Origin: Roseovarius litorisediminis
GTDB lineage: Bacteria; Pseudomonadota; Alphaproteobacteria; Rhodobacterales; Rhodobacteraceae
Length of the DNA stretch: 64,000 nucleotides
Assembly: GCF_900172295.1 (NCBI RefSeq)
Contig: NZ_FWFL01000002.1
Coordinates: 372,001-436,000 of the forward strand
Direction: 5' to 3'
In this document: in pieces, positions 7,756 to 15,336 of the stretch
Numbering within the stretch: position 1 is the stretch's first letter
How the letters are laid out: every line of letters begins with the position of its first letter
The notes under the pieces: generated by a model
Databases searched by the model: none
Told to the model about the DNA's origin: nothing
Seen by the model: only the letters and a program-made list of their open reading frames with translations
Made by a program: the position numbers and the translations under genes

Positions 7756-9120
7756 ATGGCTGATGGTGATCTGCCCAAAAAACCAGCGCTGGCGCGTGAT
7801 GTAAACCGCATCGGCAACAGCTTTATTTTCCCGCCGGCGGTGATGGATGACATCCACATCAAGTCTGAACTTGGCCGCTACCGGATGCGGGGTTTCTCGT
7901 TGTTCAAGAAAATCCCGCATTGGGATGATCTGACCTTCCTGCCCGGCACGCTGACGCGTTTCGTGATCGAAGGCTATCGCGAGAAGTGCGAAACCAAGAC
8001 CATTATTGGCCCCCGCGCCAAGAAACCGATTGAACTGGATATCCCGGTTTATATCACCGGCATGTCGTTTGGCGCCTTGTCATACGAGGCCAAGACGGCG
8101 CTTGCCCGCGGGGCAACCATGGCCGGCACGGCAACGTGTTCAGGTGAAGGTGGGATGATCCCGGACGAGCGACGCTATAGTTCAAAGTGGTTCTATCAGT
8201 GCATCCAGTCGCGCTATGGCTTTAACCCCAACCACCTGGTTCTGGCGGATGGCTGCGAATTCTTCATCGGTCAGGGCTGTAAAGTTGGCCTTGGCGGTCA
8301 CCTGATGGGTCAGAAAGTGACCGACCAGGTTGCCGAGATGCGCTCGCTGCCCGCCGGTATCGACCAGCGTTCACCTGCCCGTCACCCTGACTGGCTGGGA
8401 CCGGACGACCTGGCCCTGAAAATCCAGGAAATCCGTGAAGCCACCGATTGGCAGATTCCGATCCAGCTCAAGCTGGGCGCCAGCCGCGTCTATGACGATG
8501 TCCGGATGGCCGTTAAGTGTGACCCGGACAGCATCTATATCGACGGTATGGAAGGCGGTACCGGTGCAGGCCCGCACCTTGCGACAGAAGATACCGGTGT
8601 GCCGGGCATGGCGGCGATCCGTCAGGCGCGCAAAGCCATCGACGATCTGGGCAAGCGCGGCGAGATCACGCTGGTTTATGCCGGTGGTATCCGGAACGGT
8701 GCCGATGTGGCCAAGGCGATTGCGCTTGGCGCGGACGCCATCGCGATCGGTCACTCGGCGATGATGGCGCTGAACTGCAACAAGGACATCCCCGAGGCAA
8801 ATTATCCGGAGGAAGTCGGCGCAGAGCCAGGATATTGCTATCACTGCCATACGGGCCGTTGCCCGGTTGGTGTTGCGACGCAAGACCCCAAACTTCGCGA
8901 ACGTCTGGATCCCGATGCAGCCGCCGAACGTGTGTACAATTTCCTGCACACGCTTACCATCGAAGCACAGCTTTTCGCCCGTGCCTGTGGCAAGACCTAT
9001 CTGCATTCGCTGGAACCCGAGGATCTGGCCGCGCTTACGATGGAGGCTTCGGCCATGGCTGGCGTCCCGCTTGCGGGTACCAACCACACCGTCGGCATCG
9101 CCGATTATCACCACCTGTAA
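7756..9120 (+). CDS. glxD: FMN-binding glutamate synthase domain protein (GlxD/MgsC-like)
   Basis: A 454-residue FMN/iron-sulfur subunit equal to the synthase core of glutamate synthase. It has a TIM-barrel with YITGMSFGALSYEAKTAL, GEGGMIPDERRY, IQLKLGAS, YIDGMEGGTGAGP and VYAGGIRNGADVAKAIALG (FMN phosphate site). Cysteines 361, 364 and 369 in CYHCHTGRC match the 3Fe-4S ligands. The reaction would be reductive or transfer chemistry between 2-oxoglutarate and the nitrogen released by GlxB. No NAD(P)H-binding small subunit is encoded nearby, as is also true of rhizobial glxBCD and mgsABC, so the electron donor or transfer mechanism is open. The start is set by AAGGAATTACAAAATG; the frame is open 23 codons further upstream. 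Confidence 0.92.
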   Translation: MADGDLPKKPALARDVNRIGNSFIFPPAVMDDIHIKSELGRYRMRGFSLFKKIPHWDDLTFLPGTLTRFVIEGYREKCETKTIIGPRAKKPIELDIPVYITGMSFGALSYEAKTALARGATMAGTATCSGEGGMIPDERRYSSKWFYQCIQSRYGFNPNHLVLADGCEFFIGQGCKVGLGGHLMGQKVTDQVAEMRSLPAGIDQRSPARHPDWLGPDDLALKIQEIREATDWQIPIQLKLGASRVYDDVRMAVKCDPDSIYIDGMEGGTGAGPHLATEDTGVPGMAAIRQARKAIDDLGKRGEITLVYAGGIRNGADVAKAIALGADAIAIGHSAMMALNCNKDIPEANYPEEVGAEPGYCYHCHTGRCPVGVATQDPKLRERLDPDAAAERVYNFLHTLTIEAQLFARACGKTYLHSLEPEDLAALTMEASAMAGVPLAGTNHTVGIADYHHL

Positions 9121-9132
9121 TGCGTGAAGGTA

Positions 9133-9165
9133 CCCCCGCCCCGCCCGAATGGTGCAGGGTGGGGG
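9133..9165 (+). terminator. Intercistronic GC hairpin after glxD
   Basis: CCCCCGCCC (9133-9141) pairs with GGGTGGGGG (9157-9165) through 9 bp including one G-U, with a 15-nt loop. No T-run follows. It is the second clear hairpin between genes of this operon and may modulate transcript stability. Confidence 0.5.
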
Positions 9166-9195
9166 CAACCCACGCTCTCGACGAGGAGAAATAAA

Positions 9196-9609
9196 ATGGC
9201 TGGAACACAGTACCGCGGCTCCGAGATCAAGGATGTCGACCAGTTCCTGAAAGATGCCGACGGGCTTGGCTCGGAACGCGAAAAGGAAATCGGCCAGCAC
9301 ATCGGCTATCGTTATGATGTTAACCTTGTGCCCGATTACAATCGCATCACCCCCTATCTGGAAAAATACATGGAGGTGATGGGCTGGGACGATCTGAACT
9401 GGCTGGAAGATGTGCACATGGGATACGAAGAGGGCATGCCCGCCGTCTTTGACCGCAACAACAATGGTTGGATCCGCGTACCCGACACGATCGAACTGCC
9501 CGATAACCAGCAGGATCGCGATATGATTGCACGCGAACTTCTTCTGAAATTCCAGATGTCTGACCGTCACCCGCTGGTCAACCTCCGGAAGGCTTATATG
9601 AAGTTCTGA
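9196..9609 (+). CDS. Unrecognised 137-residue acidic protein in the glnT-glx operon
   Basis: A soluble protein with no signal peptide or membrane segment, starting MAGTQYRGSEIKDVDQFLKD after GAGGAGAAATAAA. It is acidic and rich in aromatic residues in the middle (YLEKYMEVMGWDDLNWLEDV, then MGYEEGMPAVFDRNNNGW) and ends LLLKFQMSDRHPLVNLRKA near the C-terminus. I do not recognise a family. It follows glxD and lies six nucleotides before a nitrilase-family gene, so it is part of the operon. A role as an extra subunit or assembly factor of the GlxBCD synthase is only an inference from position. Confidence 0.8.
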   Translation: MAGTQYRGSEIKDVDQFLKDADGLGSEREKEIGQHIGYRYDVNLVPDYNRITPYLEKYMEVMGWDDLNWLEDVHMGYEEGMPAVFDRNNNGWIRVPDTIELPDNQQDRDMIARELLLKFQMSDRHPLVNLRKAYMKF

Positions 9610-9615
9610 GCAAAC

Positions 9616-10464
9616 ATGCCGCGCCCGCTTGATATCGCCTGTCTTCAGACACGGCCAATGCCCGATTTTTCATCGGCGCTGGACGAGGCGATGCCGCTTG
9701 CAAATTCAGCGGTCACAGCGGGCGCGGACATTCTTTTTCTGCCGGAATACTGTGGCGGTCTGAAAACCGAAGGCCGGGCGGTTGTGCCGCCCTCGGCAGC
9801 CGAGGCAAGCCATCCGTTTCTTCAGGAAATGCAGGCATTTGCCGCCAAGCGCCAGGTCTGGGTGAATATCGGATCCGTTGCGGTGGATGGCCCTGACGGG
9901 CGGATCATCAACCGGGGTTTCATGCTGGATGATCAGGGCGCCATTCGTGGGCGCTATGACAAGATCAACATGTTTGATATCCAGCTGTCCGAGACCGAGG
10001 TCTACCGTGAAAGTGATCGCGTCAGCCCCGGGCATCAGGCTGTGATTCACGATACACCCTTTGCCCGTATCGGGCATACCATCTGTTACGATTTGCGCTT
10101 TCCTGATCTGTTTCGCAGCCTGGCGCAGGCCGGGGCCGAGATCATTTGCTGCCCTGCGGCCTTTACTCGCAAGACAGGTGCGGCGCACTGGCATGTTCTC
10201 AACCGGGCCCGCGCGATCGAAACGACGCGATTCGTTGTTTCTGCCTGTGCAATCGGGCCAATTCCGGGGGGTGGTGAAAGCTATGGCCATTCGCTGATCG
10301 TGAACCCATGGGGCGAGGTGATCAGTGATGGCGGCGCGCTGCCCGGTCTGGTTCAGGCCCGGATTGATCTGGACAATGTCGCCGAAACGGCGGCACGTAT
10401 CCCAAGCCTGATGAACGAGCAGCCATTTACACGCGCACCTGAAACCAAAAGGAACGTTGCATGA
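9616..10464 (+). CDS. Carbon-nitrogen hydrolase (nitrilase superfamily, Nit/omega-amidase-like)
   Basis: A 282-residue amidase with the complete nitrilase-superfamily triad: Glu44 in FLPEYCG, Lys116 in RYDKINMFD and Cys157 in HTICYDLRFPDLFR. RYDKIN and CYDLRFP are typical of the Nit1/Nit2 branch, which hydrolyses deaminated glutathione or 2-oxoglutaramate and 2-oxosuccinamate. In this operon an omega-amidase would fit, since it could remove an amide left after transamination of glutamine or of an N-substituted glutamine. That is inference. It starts six nt after the preceding gene, and its stop overlaps the next gene (ATGA). Confidence 0.9.
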   Translation: MPRPLDIACLQTRPMPDFSSALDEAMPLANSAVTAGADILFLPEYCGGLKTEGRAVVPPSAAEASHPFLQEMQAFAAKRQVWVNIGSVAVDGPDGRIINRGFMLDDQGAIRGRYDKINMFDIQLSETEVYRESDRVSPGHQAVIHDTPFARIGHTICYDLRFPDLFRSLAQAGAEIICCPAAFTRKTGAAHWHVLNRARAIETTRFVVSACAIGPIPGGGESYGHSLIVNPWGEVISDGGALPGLVQARIDLDNVAETAARIPSLMNEQPFTRAPETKRNVA

Positions 10465-11051
10465 GTTCTGTCGCCACCCAGCTGGGGCAAAGTTATTCCG
10501 ATCATCCGCTGCGCAAGGCTTTCCTGCGCTGGCAGTGCCGGGTGCGCCAGATGTCGATGCGCGATCAGGACGGGCGCCCGGATGACGCTATCATGCCAGC
10601 CGTTCTGCTGCCGGACCAGCCCGAAGCATTGGGGCACATCATCACGGTCATGAACAAGGCGCCTGGATATTCGGTGACCGCCGAACTGACCCATATGGCG
10701 GCAAAAACCAACGATCCGGCACAGCGTCGTGATGCAGCGATCCGTTTTCTTTCAGCCGGATATTTTCAGAACGCTGTAGAATTCTCGGACATCCTTACGG
10801 CGACTTTCCCGCCCGGATCGGAAGGCGCGAAAAAAATACACGACGCCGGGCAGTGCCAGTTGGTGTTCGAGGCCTATGCCCAGACGTTTGACCTGACCTG
10901 CAAGGTCTGGCGACTTGCGCCGCACAACCTGCTGCATCAGGCCACCATGGCACATAACAGATTGTTCAATCCGAGCATCCATCCCGATACCGAAGTTTTG
11001 GGTTTTGAGCCGGACTGGGGCGCAAGCTCTTCCGACCCGGCCTATTCATAA
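10461..11051 (+). CDS. Unrecognised 196-residue protein ending the glnT-glx operon
   Basis: A soluble protein with an ATGA overlap to the nitrilase gene, so it is translationally coupled. The N-terminal part reads SDHPLRKAFLRWQCRVRQM, a basic amphipathic stretch; the middle contains AQRRDAAIRFLSAGYFQNAVEFSDI, and an AHNRLFNPSIHPDTEVLGFE segment follows. There are no membrane helices and no motif that I can name. Its coupling to an amidase and a GS/GlxBCD set suggests a role in the same nitrogen pathway. The product is a conserved-looking hypothetical. Confidence 0.8.
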   Translation: MSSVATQLGQSYSDHPLRKAFLRWQCRVRQMSMRDQDGRPDDAIMPAVLLPDQPEALGHIITVMNKAPGYSVTAELTHMAAKTNDPAQRRDAAIRFLSAGYFQNAVEFSDILTATFPPGSEGAKKIHDAGQCQLVFEAYAQTFDLTCKVWRLAPHNLLHQATMAHNRLFNPSIHPDTEVLGFEPDWGASSSDPAYS

Positions 11052-11485
11052 TAAAAATCTGAGTCACCTTCGACGCACGCGGGTCTGATCCGGCGGAGCG
11101 CGCCTGCGCGCGCACTTTATCCCTCGTCAGGCTGGCGCCTTCCTCAGATCTGGATGCCAGGTGACGGGTATAACTGATGTGGCGGGGGGAGAGCTTTGGG
11201 ACGAGTATTTGTTGAAAAATGAAAGTTCGGGGTGTTTTGTTTAATCGCTTTCTCAAAAGCACTTTGGGCCTGGCACCCCTCTTTTGAGCACCTGGTTTAG
11301 CGTGGTCAGCGGCTTGGTCGCTGGACCGCGGGTTTCTGACTCTGAAATGTTGACTATGGGTTCGGCGGCTTACTGAAAGCCGTTGTGGTGCCAGGTTGAA
11401 GCAACCTGCAAATGCCAGAGCGTTTGGGAAATCTCTGGACTCGCAATTTTTTCCGTATACAAATTGTATTCAAATAGGAGATTCG
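11052..11485 (+). promoter_or_regulatory. Intergenic region before the betaine-like operon, with a candidate GntR operator
   Basis: 434 bp without a convincing gene. A palindrome ATACAAATTGTAT (6-1-6, positions 11457-11469) lies 16 bp before the gntR start and is a good candidate autoregulatory site for a GntR/FCD protein. A weak hairpin lies at 11304-11327 (GGTCAGCG with CGCTGGACC, one bulge). The GC-rich stretch at 11094-11112 could end the upstream operon. Confidence 0.55.
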
Positions 11486-12190
11486 ATGGCCACTGATAAG
11501 AAAGCCCGCTGCCTGGACGATTTGCGCATGCGAATCCTCACGCTTGATATCGCACCCGGTTCCGACTTGGACGAGGCCGCGCTGTGCGAGCAGTATGGTA
11601 TTTCGCGAACGCCTATTCGCGAGGTGTTTCAACGTCTGGGCGGGGAGGGGTATCTGAGGCTTGAGCAGAATCGCGGCGCCAAAGTGACCTCGATGGATCT
11701 GGGCGTGATGCGGGTATTCTTTCAAACCGCACCGATGATTTATGCCAATGTGGCGCGATTGGCGGCCGAGAACCGCCGTTCGGATGAAATCCCGGGTTTG
11801 AAAGACGTTCAGCATGCGTTCCGGGCTGCAGCGCAGGCCGGCGATGCGGGCCAGGCGGCGTTGCTGAACCACCGGTTTCACCGCCAGATCGGCGAGATGG
11901 CACATAACCCCTATCTGTTGCCCAGTCTGAACCGGATGCTGATTGATCACACCCGGTTAAGTCAGACGTTTTATCGACCCGCCTCGGAGGACGAGGCCGG
12001 GCGCGTTAACCGCGCCATTGACCAACACGATCAGATGATTGTCGCGATTGAGCGACAAGAGGCGGCTTTGGCTGTCGATCTGACCATCGACCACTGGAAC
12101 CTGTCACGGGATCGGCTGGAGCGGTTCGTCACCCCTGACCCGCTGCCCATTGACGTGCTTGCAATGAAGGACAGAAAACATGCAGTTTGA
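11486..12190 (+). CDS. GntR-family (FCD) regulator heading an 11-gene catabolic operon
   Basis: A 234-residue regulator with an N-terminal winged helix (residues about 5-70; CEQYGISRTPIREVFQRLGG and the wing LEQNRGAKVT) and a helical FCD domain with FHRQIGEMAHNPYL and IDQHDQMIVAI, which carry likely metal-binding histidines. The ATG follows ATAGGAG. Directly upstream is the palindrome ATACAAATTGTAT. The gene is the first of the operon rather than divergent from it, and its end overlaps the next gene by 11 nt. Autoregulation with derepression by a pathway substrate is the simplest model. The inducer is unknown. Confidence 0.92.
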   Translation: MATDKKARCLDDLRMRILTLDIAPGSDLDEAALCEQYGISRTPIREVFQRLGGEGYLRLEQNRGAKVTSMDLGVMRVFFQTAPMIYANVARLAAENRRSDEIPGLKDVQHAFRAAAQAGDAGQAALLNHRFHRQIGEMAHNPYLLPSLNRMLIDHTRLSQTFYRPASEDEAGRVNRAIDQHDQMIVAIERQEAALAVDLTIDHWNLSRDRLERFVTPDPLPIDVLAMKDRKHAV

Positions 12191-13088
12191 AGGCATATGG
12201 ACCCCCGTTGTCACGCCTTATACGGACGATTTCCAGATCAACGAACAGGCCCTGGCCGATACGGTAGGCCTGCTGATCGATAAAGGGGTGCACGGAATTA
12301 TCGTGTCCGGCACAACCGGCGAATACTATGCGCAGTCCCATGAGGATCGGATCTGGCTGATGCAGCGTGTGCGGGAGCTTATCAATGGTCGCGTGCCGCT
12401 GGTTGTCGGCACAGGTGCGTTGCGCACCGAGGACAGCATTGAATATGCCAAGGCGGCAAAAGATATTTGTGCTGATGCCATTCTGATCGCGACCCCGCCC
12501 TATTCGGTGCCCACGGGCCGAGAGATCGCCTTGCATGCTCTGGCGATTGACCGGGCGGTGGATATGCCAGTGATGCTGTACAACTATCCCGGCCGGATGG
12601 GTGTGAACATGGACGAGGAAACCCTGGACAGGCTGGGGCGGTCACCCAATTTCTGCGGTATCAAGGAAAGCAGCGGAGACATCAACCGTCTGCATATGAT
12701 CGCGCGCGATTACCCGCATCTGGGGCTGCTGTGTGGCATGGACGATCAGGCGCTTGAGTTTTTCGCCTGGGGCGCGCGTGGTTGGGTCTGTGCCGGGTCG
12801 AACTTTGCCCCCGAGGCGCATGTGGCTCTTTATGAGGCCTGTGTTCTGGAGGGTGATTTTACCAAAGGTCGCGCCATCATGTCGGCGATGATGCCACTGA
12901 TGCGCGTACTGGAACAGGGCGGTAAGTTCATCCAGTGCATCAAGCACGGGCTCACCCTGCGTGGCATTCCTGCAGGACCGCCGCTTAAGCCTCTGCATCC
13001 GCTGAACAAGGACGACAAGCGAGAGCTTGAGAACGTGATCCGCACAATGAACACGGCTGTGGCCAAAATCACAGGAGAGGCGAAATGA
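12180..13088 (+). CDS. DapA/HpaI-fold dihydrodipicolinate synthase family lyase or deaminase
   Basis: A 302-residue class I aldolase-fold protein. The Schiff-base lysine is Lys162 (GIKESSGD), the catalytic tyrosine lies in MLYNYPGRMG (about 134-136), and the substrate-carboxylate motif GTTGE is at 44-48. Besides dihydrodipicolinate synthase, the family includes N-acetylneuraminate lyase, KDG aldolases and pyrroline-4-hydroxy-2-carboxylate deaminase of hydroxyproline catabolism. The last fits best here, because the next gene is an aldehyde dehydrogenase (2-oxoglutarate semialdehyde would be the shared intermediate) and an epimerase of HpbD type is in the same operon. The start lies inside the end of the gntR gene, and the stop overlaps the aldehyde dehydrogenase start by 4 nt. 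Confidence 0.9.
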   Translation: MQFEGIWTPVVTPYTDDFQINEQALADTVGLLIDKGVHGIIVSGTTGEYYAQSHEDRIWLMQRVRELINGRVPLVVGTGALRTEDSIEYAKAAKDICADAILIATPPYSVPTGREIALHALAIDRAVDMPVMLYNYPGRMGVNMDEETLDRLGRSPNFCGIKESSGDINRLHMIARDYPHLGLLCGMDDQALEFFAWGARGWVCAGSNFAPEAHVALYEACVLEGDFTKGRAIMSAMMPLMRVLEQGGKFIQCIKHGLTLRGIPAGPPLKPLHPLNKDDKRELENVIRTMNTAVAKITGEAK

Positions 13089-14575
13089 CTGACCTTCTGA
13101 CCCGCGACGAATACGGCGCCATTGCCGCCGAGATCGACCTGCCCAAGACACCGTTCATTGACGGCAAGTTTCAAAAGGGCAATGGCCCGCTGATGGAAAC
13201 GGTGAACCCGGCCACCGGAGATGTGCTGGTGAAGATCAGTACCGCCGATGCCAAAGACGTGGATTTTGCCGTTGGGAAGGCGCGAGAGGCGTTTGAGCAG
13301 GGCCACTGGTCGCGTCTGCATCCGTCCGAGCGCAAGGACGTGTTGATCCGGTTTTGCAAGCTGATCACCCGGCGGCGGCGCGAACTGGCCGTGATGGAAA
13401 GCCTGGACAGCGGCAAGCCCATTCGCGATTGCGAGTTGATTGATATCCCCGAGACGATCCACACGATCAAATGGCATGCCGAGCTGATCGACAAGATCTA
13501 TGATCAGACCGGGCCATCGGGGGATGATGCGATCAGCATGATCGTCCGCGAGCCGATTGGCGTGGTGGCCGCGGTGCTGCCGTGGAACTTCCCGATGCTG
13601 ATGATGGCATGGAAGATCGGGCCGGCGCTGGCGGCGGGCAACTCGGTGATCGTAAAACCGGCCGAGCAGACCAGCCTGACCGCGCTGCGTCTGGCCGAGA
13701 TTGCGCATATGGCCGGCATCCCGCGCGGGGTGTTGCAGGTGCTGCCGGGGGGCGGGCCCGAGGTGGGAGAGCCGTTGGGCCTTCATATGGATGTGGACAT
13801 GATCAGCTTTACCGGCTCGACCGAGACCGGCAAGCGGTTCCTGCGCTATGCGGCTGACAGCAACGTGAAAGAGGTTACGCTGGAATGCGGCGGCAAGAAC
13901 CCGGCGGTTGTGCTGGAGGATGCCGAAAACCTGGATAGCGTCGCCGAGCATGTCGTCAACGCGGCGTTCTGGAACATGGGCGAGAATTGCAGCGCCTCGT
14001 CGCGGCTGATTGTGCACAAGGCCGTCAAAGAGCCGCTGATGGAGCGGATCGTGGCACGCATTCGCGACTGGAAGGTGGGCGATCCGCTGGACCCGGCCAA
14101 CCATCTGGGCGCGCTGATTGATAGTGAGCATTGCAAGAAGGTCAGCGGCTATCTGACCGGCAAAGCGCTGGTGGGCGGCAAGACGGATGGAAACTTTGTG
14201 GCCCCGACGGTGTATGAAGTCAAAAAAGACGACGCACGCGCGCGCGAGGAAATCTTTGGGCCGGTGCTGAGCGTGATCGAAGTTGCCAGCACGGAAGAAG
14301 CGATAGAGCTGGCGAATGACACTGCCTATGGCCTTGCCGCGAGTGTATTTTCGGCCAACACCCGCAACGCCATACGTGCCGCCCGCAATATCAGGGCGGG
14401 GACGGTGACGGTGAACTGCTATGGCGAGGGCGACATCAGCACGCCGTTTGGTGGCTACAAGCAATCGGGCTTTGGCGGGCGCGATAACTCGGTTCATGCG
14501 CATGACCAGTTTACCCAGCTGAAAACCATCTGGATCGATCTGAGCGATCCGGCAGACGGGGATGATGTGGGATGA
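13085..14575 (+). CDS. NAD(P)-dependent aldehyde dehydrogenase (ALDH superfamily)
   Basis: A 496-residue aldehyde dehydrogenase with all key residues: Asn168 (PWNFP), Glu267 (LECGGKNP) and the nucleophile Cys302 (GENCSASSR). The NAD-binding signature FTGSTETGK lies near 242-250. It resembles the gamma-glutamyl-aminobutyraldehyde/betaine aldehyde branch. Placed after a DapA-family enzyme, it could oxidise 2-oxoglutarate semialdehyde to 2-oxoglutarate, the final step of hydroxyproline breakdown. Which semialdehyde it takes is inferred from neighbours. ATGA overlaps at both ends point to coupled translation. Confidence 0.93.
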   Translation: MTDLLTRDEYGAIAAEIDLPKTPFIDGKFQKGNGPLMETVNPATGDVLVKISTADAKDVDFAVGKAREAFEQGHWSRLHPSERKDVLIRFCKLITRRRRELAVMESLDSGKPIRDCELIDIPETIHTIKWHAELIDKIYDQTGPSGDDAISMIVREPIGVVAAVLPWNFPMLMMAWKIGPALAAGNSVIVKPAEQTSLTALRLAEIAHMAGIPRGVLQVLPGGGPEVGEPLGLHMDVDMISFTGSTETGKRFLRYAADSNVKEVTLECGGKNPAVVLEDAENLDSVAEHVVNAAFWNMGENCSASSRLIVHKAVKEPLMERIVARIRDWKVGDPLDPANHLGALIDSEHCKKVSGYLTGKALVGGKTDGNFVAPTVYEVKKDDARAREEIFGPVLSVIEVASTEEAIELANDTAYGLAASVFSANTRNAIRAARNIRAGTVTVNCYGEGDISTPFGGYKQSGFGGRDNSVHAHDQFTQLKTIWIDLSDPADGDDVG

Positions 14576-15336
14576 ACAGGGTCGGTTTCCTGGGCACGGG
14601 CCATATCGCTGCTCCGATGGCCCGGGTATTGGCTCGCAAAAATTTTTCTGTGACCGTGTCAAAGAGAAATCCGCAAGTTGCCGCCGGGCTGGTGGCTGAC
14701 GGGCTGGGGATACGGGTTGCATCCAATCAGGGTGTCGTGGATGCGTCTGATGTCGTGTTTCTTTGCCTGCGACCGGCTGTCTGGGCCGACGCGGTAGCCG
14801 GTCTGACCTGGCGGGACGATCAGCAGATTGTGTCGGTCATGTCCGGGGTGACGCTGGCCGAGATTGCGCAGGCCTGCCCCCCGGTGACCAAAATTTCGGC
14901 CACGATCCCCTATGGATTTGTCGAGCAGGGCAACTGCCCCTTGCCGGTTGTGGGCGACCCTTCGGCGGTGCAAGCCTTGTTTGGAGATGAGAACCCCGTT
15001 CTTCCACAAACGGAAGAAACCGCGCTGAGATATTTTTTCGCGGCCTCCGCTTTGGTTTCGGGGGTTCTGGAGATGTTGGAAACCTCGGGTGACTGGTTAG
15101 CCGGACAGATCGGAGATGCTGATCAGGCCGAGGTATATGTGGCCAATATGGTCACCGGGGTTCTTTCGAATATGGACAAATCGCGCGCCGGGCGGTTGGC
15201 GGACGAGAAATGGGCACTGGCCACCCCGAATACGCTGAACCTGCAAATGGTGGAAGGGCTGAAGCGTGATGGCGCGTTTGACCAACTTCCTAGTTTACTT
15301 AATCAAATTTCTGCCAGCATGGAGAAGAACGCATGA
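14572..15336 (+). CDS. Pyrroline-5-carboxylate reductase-like NAD(P) oxidoreductase
   Basis: A 254-residue protein with the dinucleotide-binding start GFLGTGHIAAPM, VVFLCLRPAVW, and VSVMSGVTLAEI, all in the positions found in ProC. The C-terminal half is helical with AEVYVANMVTGVLSN, matching the dimerisation domain only loosely. ProC reduces a cyclic imine to proline; in this operon a relative could reduce a pyrroline carboxylate or another cyclic imine made by the FAD oxidase. The match to ProC is clear in the N-terminal domain and weaker beyond it, so the substrate is not assigned. The protein is slightly shorter than standard ProC (about 265-275). Confidence 0.82.
   Translation: MNRVGFLGTGHIAAPMARVLARKNFSVTVSKRNPQVAAGLVADGLGIRVASNQGVVDASDVVFLCLRPAVWADAVAGLTWRDDQQIVSVMSGVTLAEIAQACPPVTKISATIPYGFVEQGNCPLPVVGDPSAVQALFGDENPVLPQTEETALRYFFAASALVSGVLEMLETSGDWLAGQIGDADQAEVYVANMVTGVLSNMDKSRAGRLADEKWALATPNTLNLQMVEGLKRDGAFDQLPSLLNQISASMEKNA

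Noticed and set aside
8371-9570. A 399-codon minus-strand frame opposite glxD
   Set aside because: Antisense to the FMN/3Fe-4S subunit and crosses into the next gene; no motif.
12830-14722. A 630-codon frame on the minus strand across the dapA-like, ALDH and proC-like genes
   Set aside because: It is antisense to clearly recognisable enzymes and reflects the GC-rich codon pattern; its product is low in hydrophobic core and has no motif.
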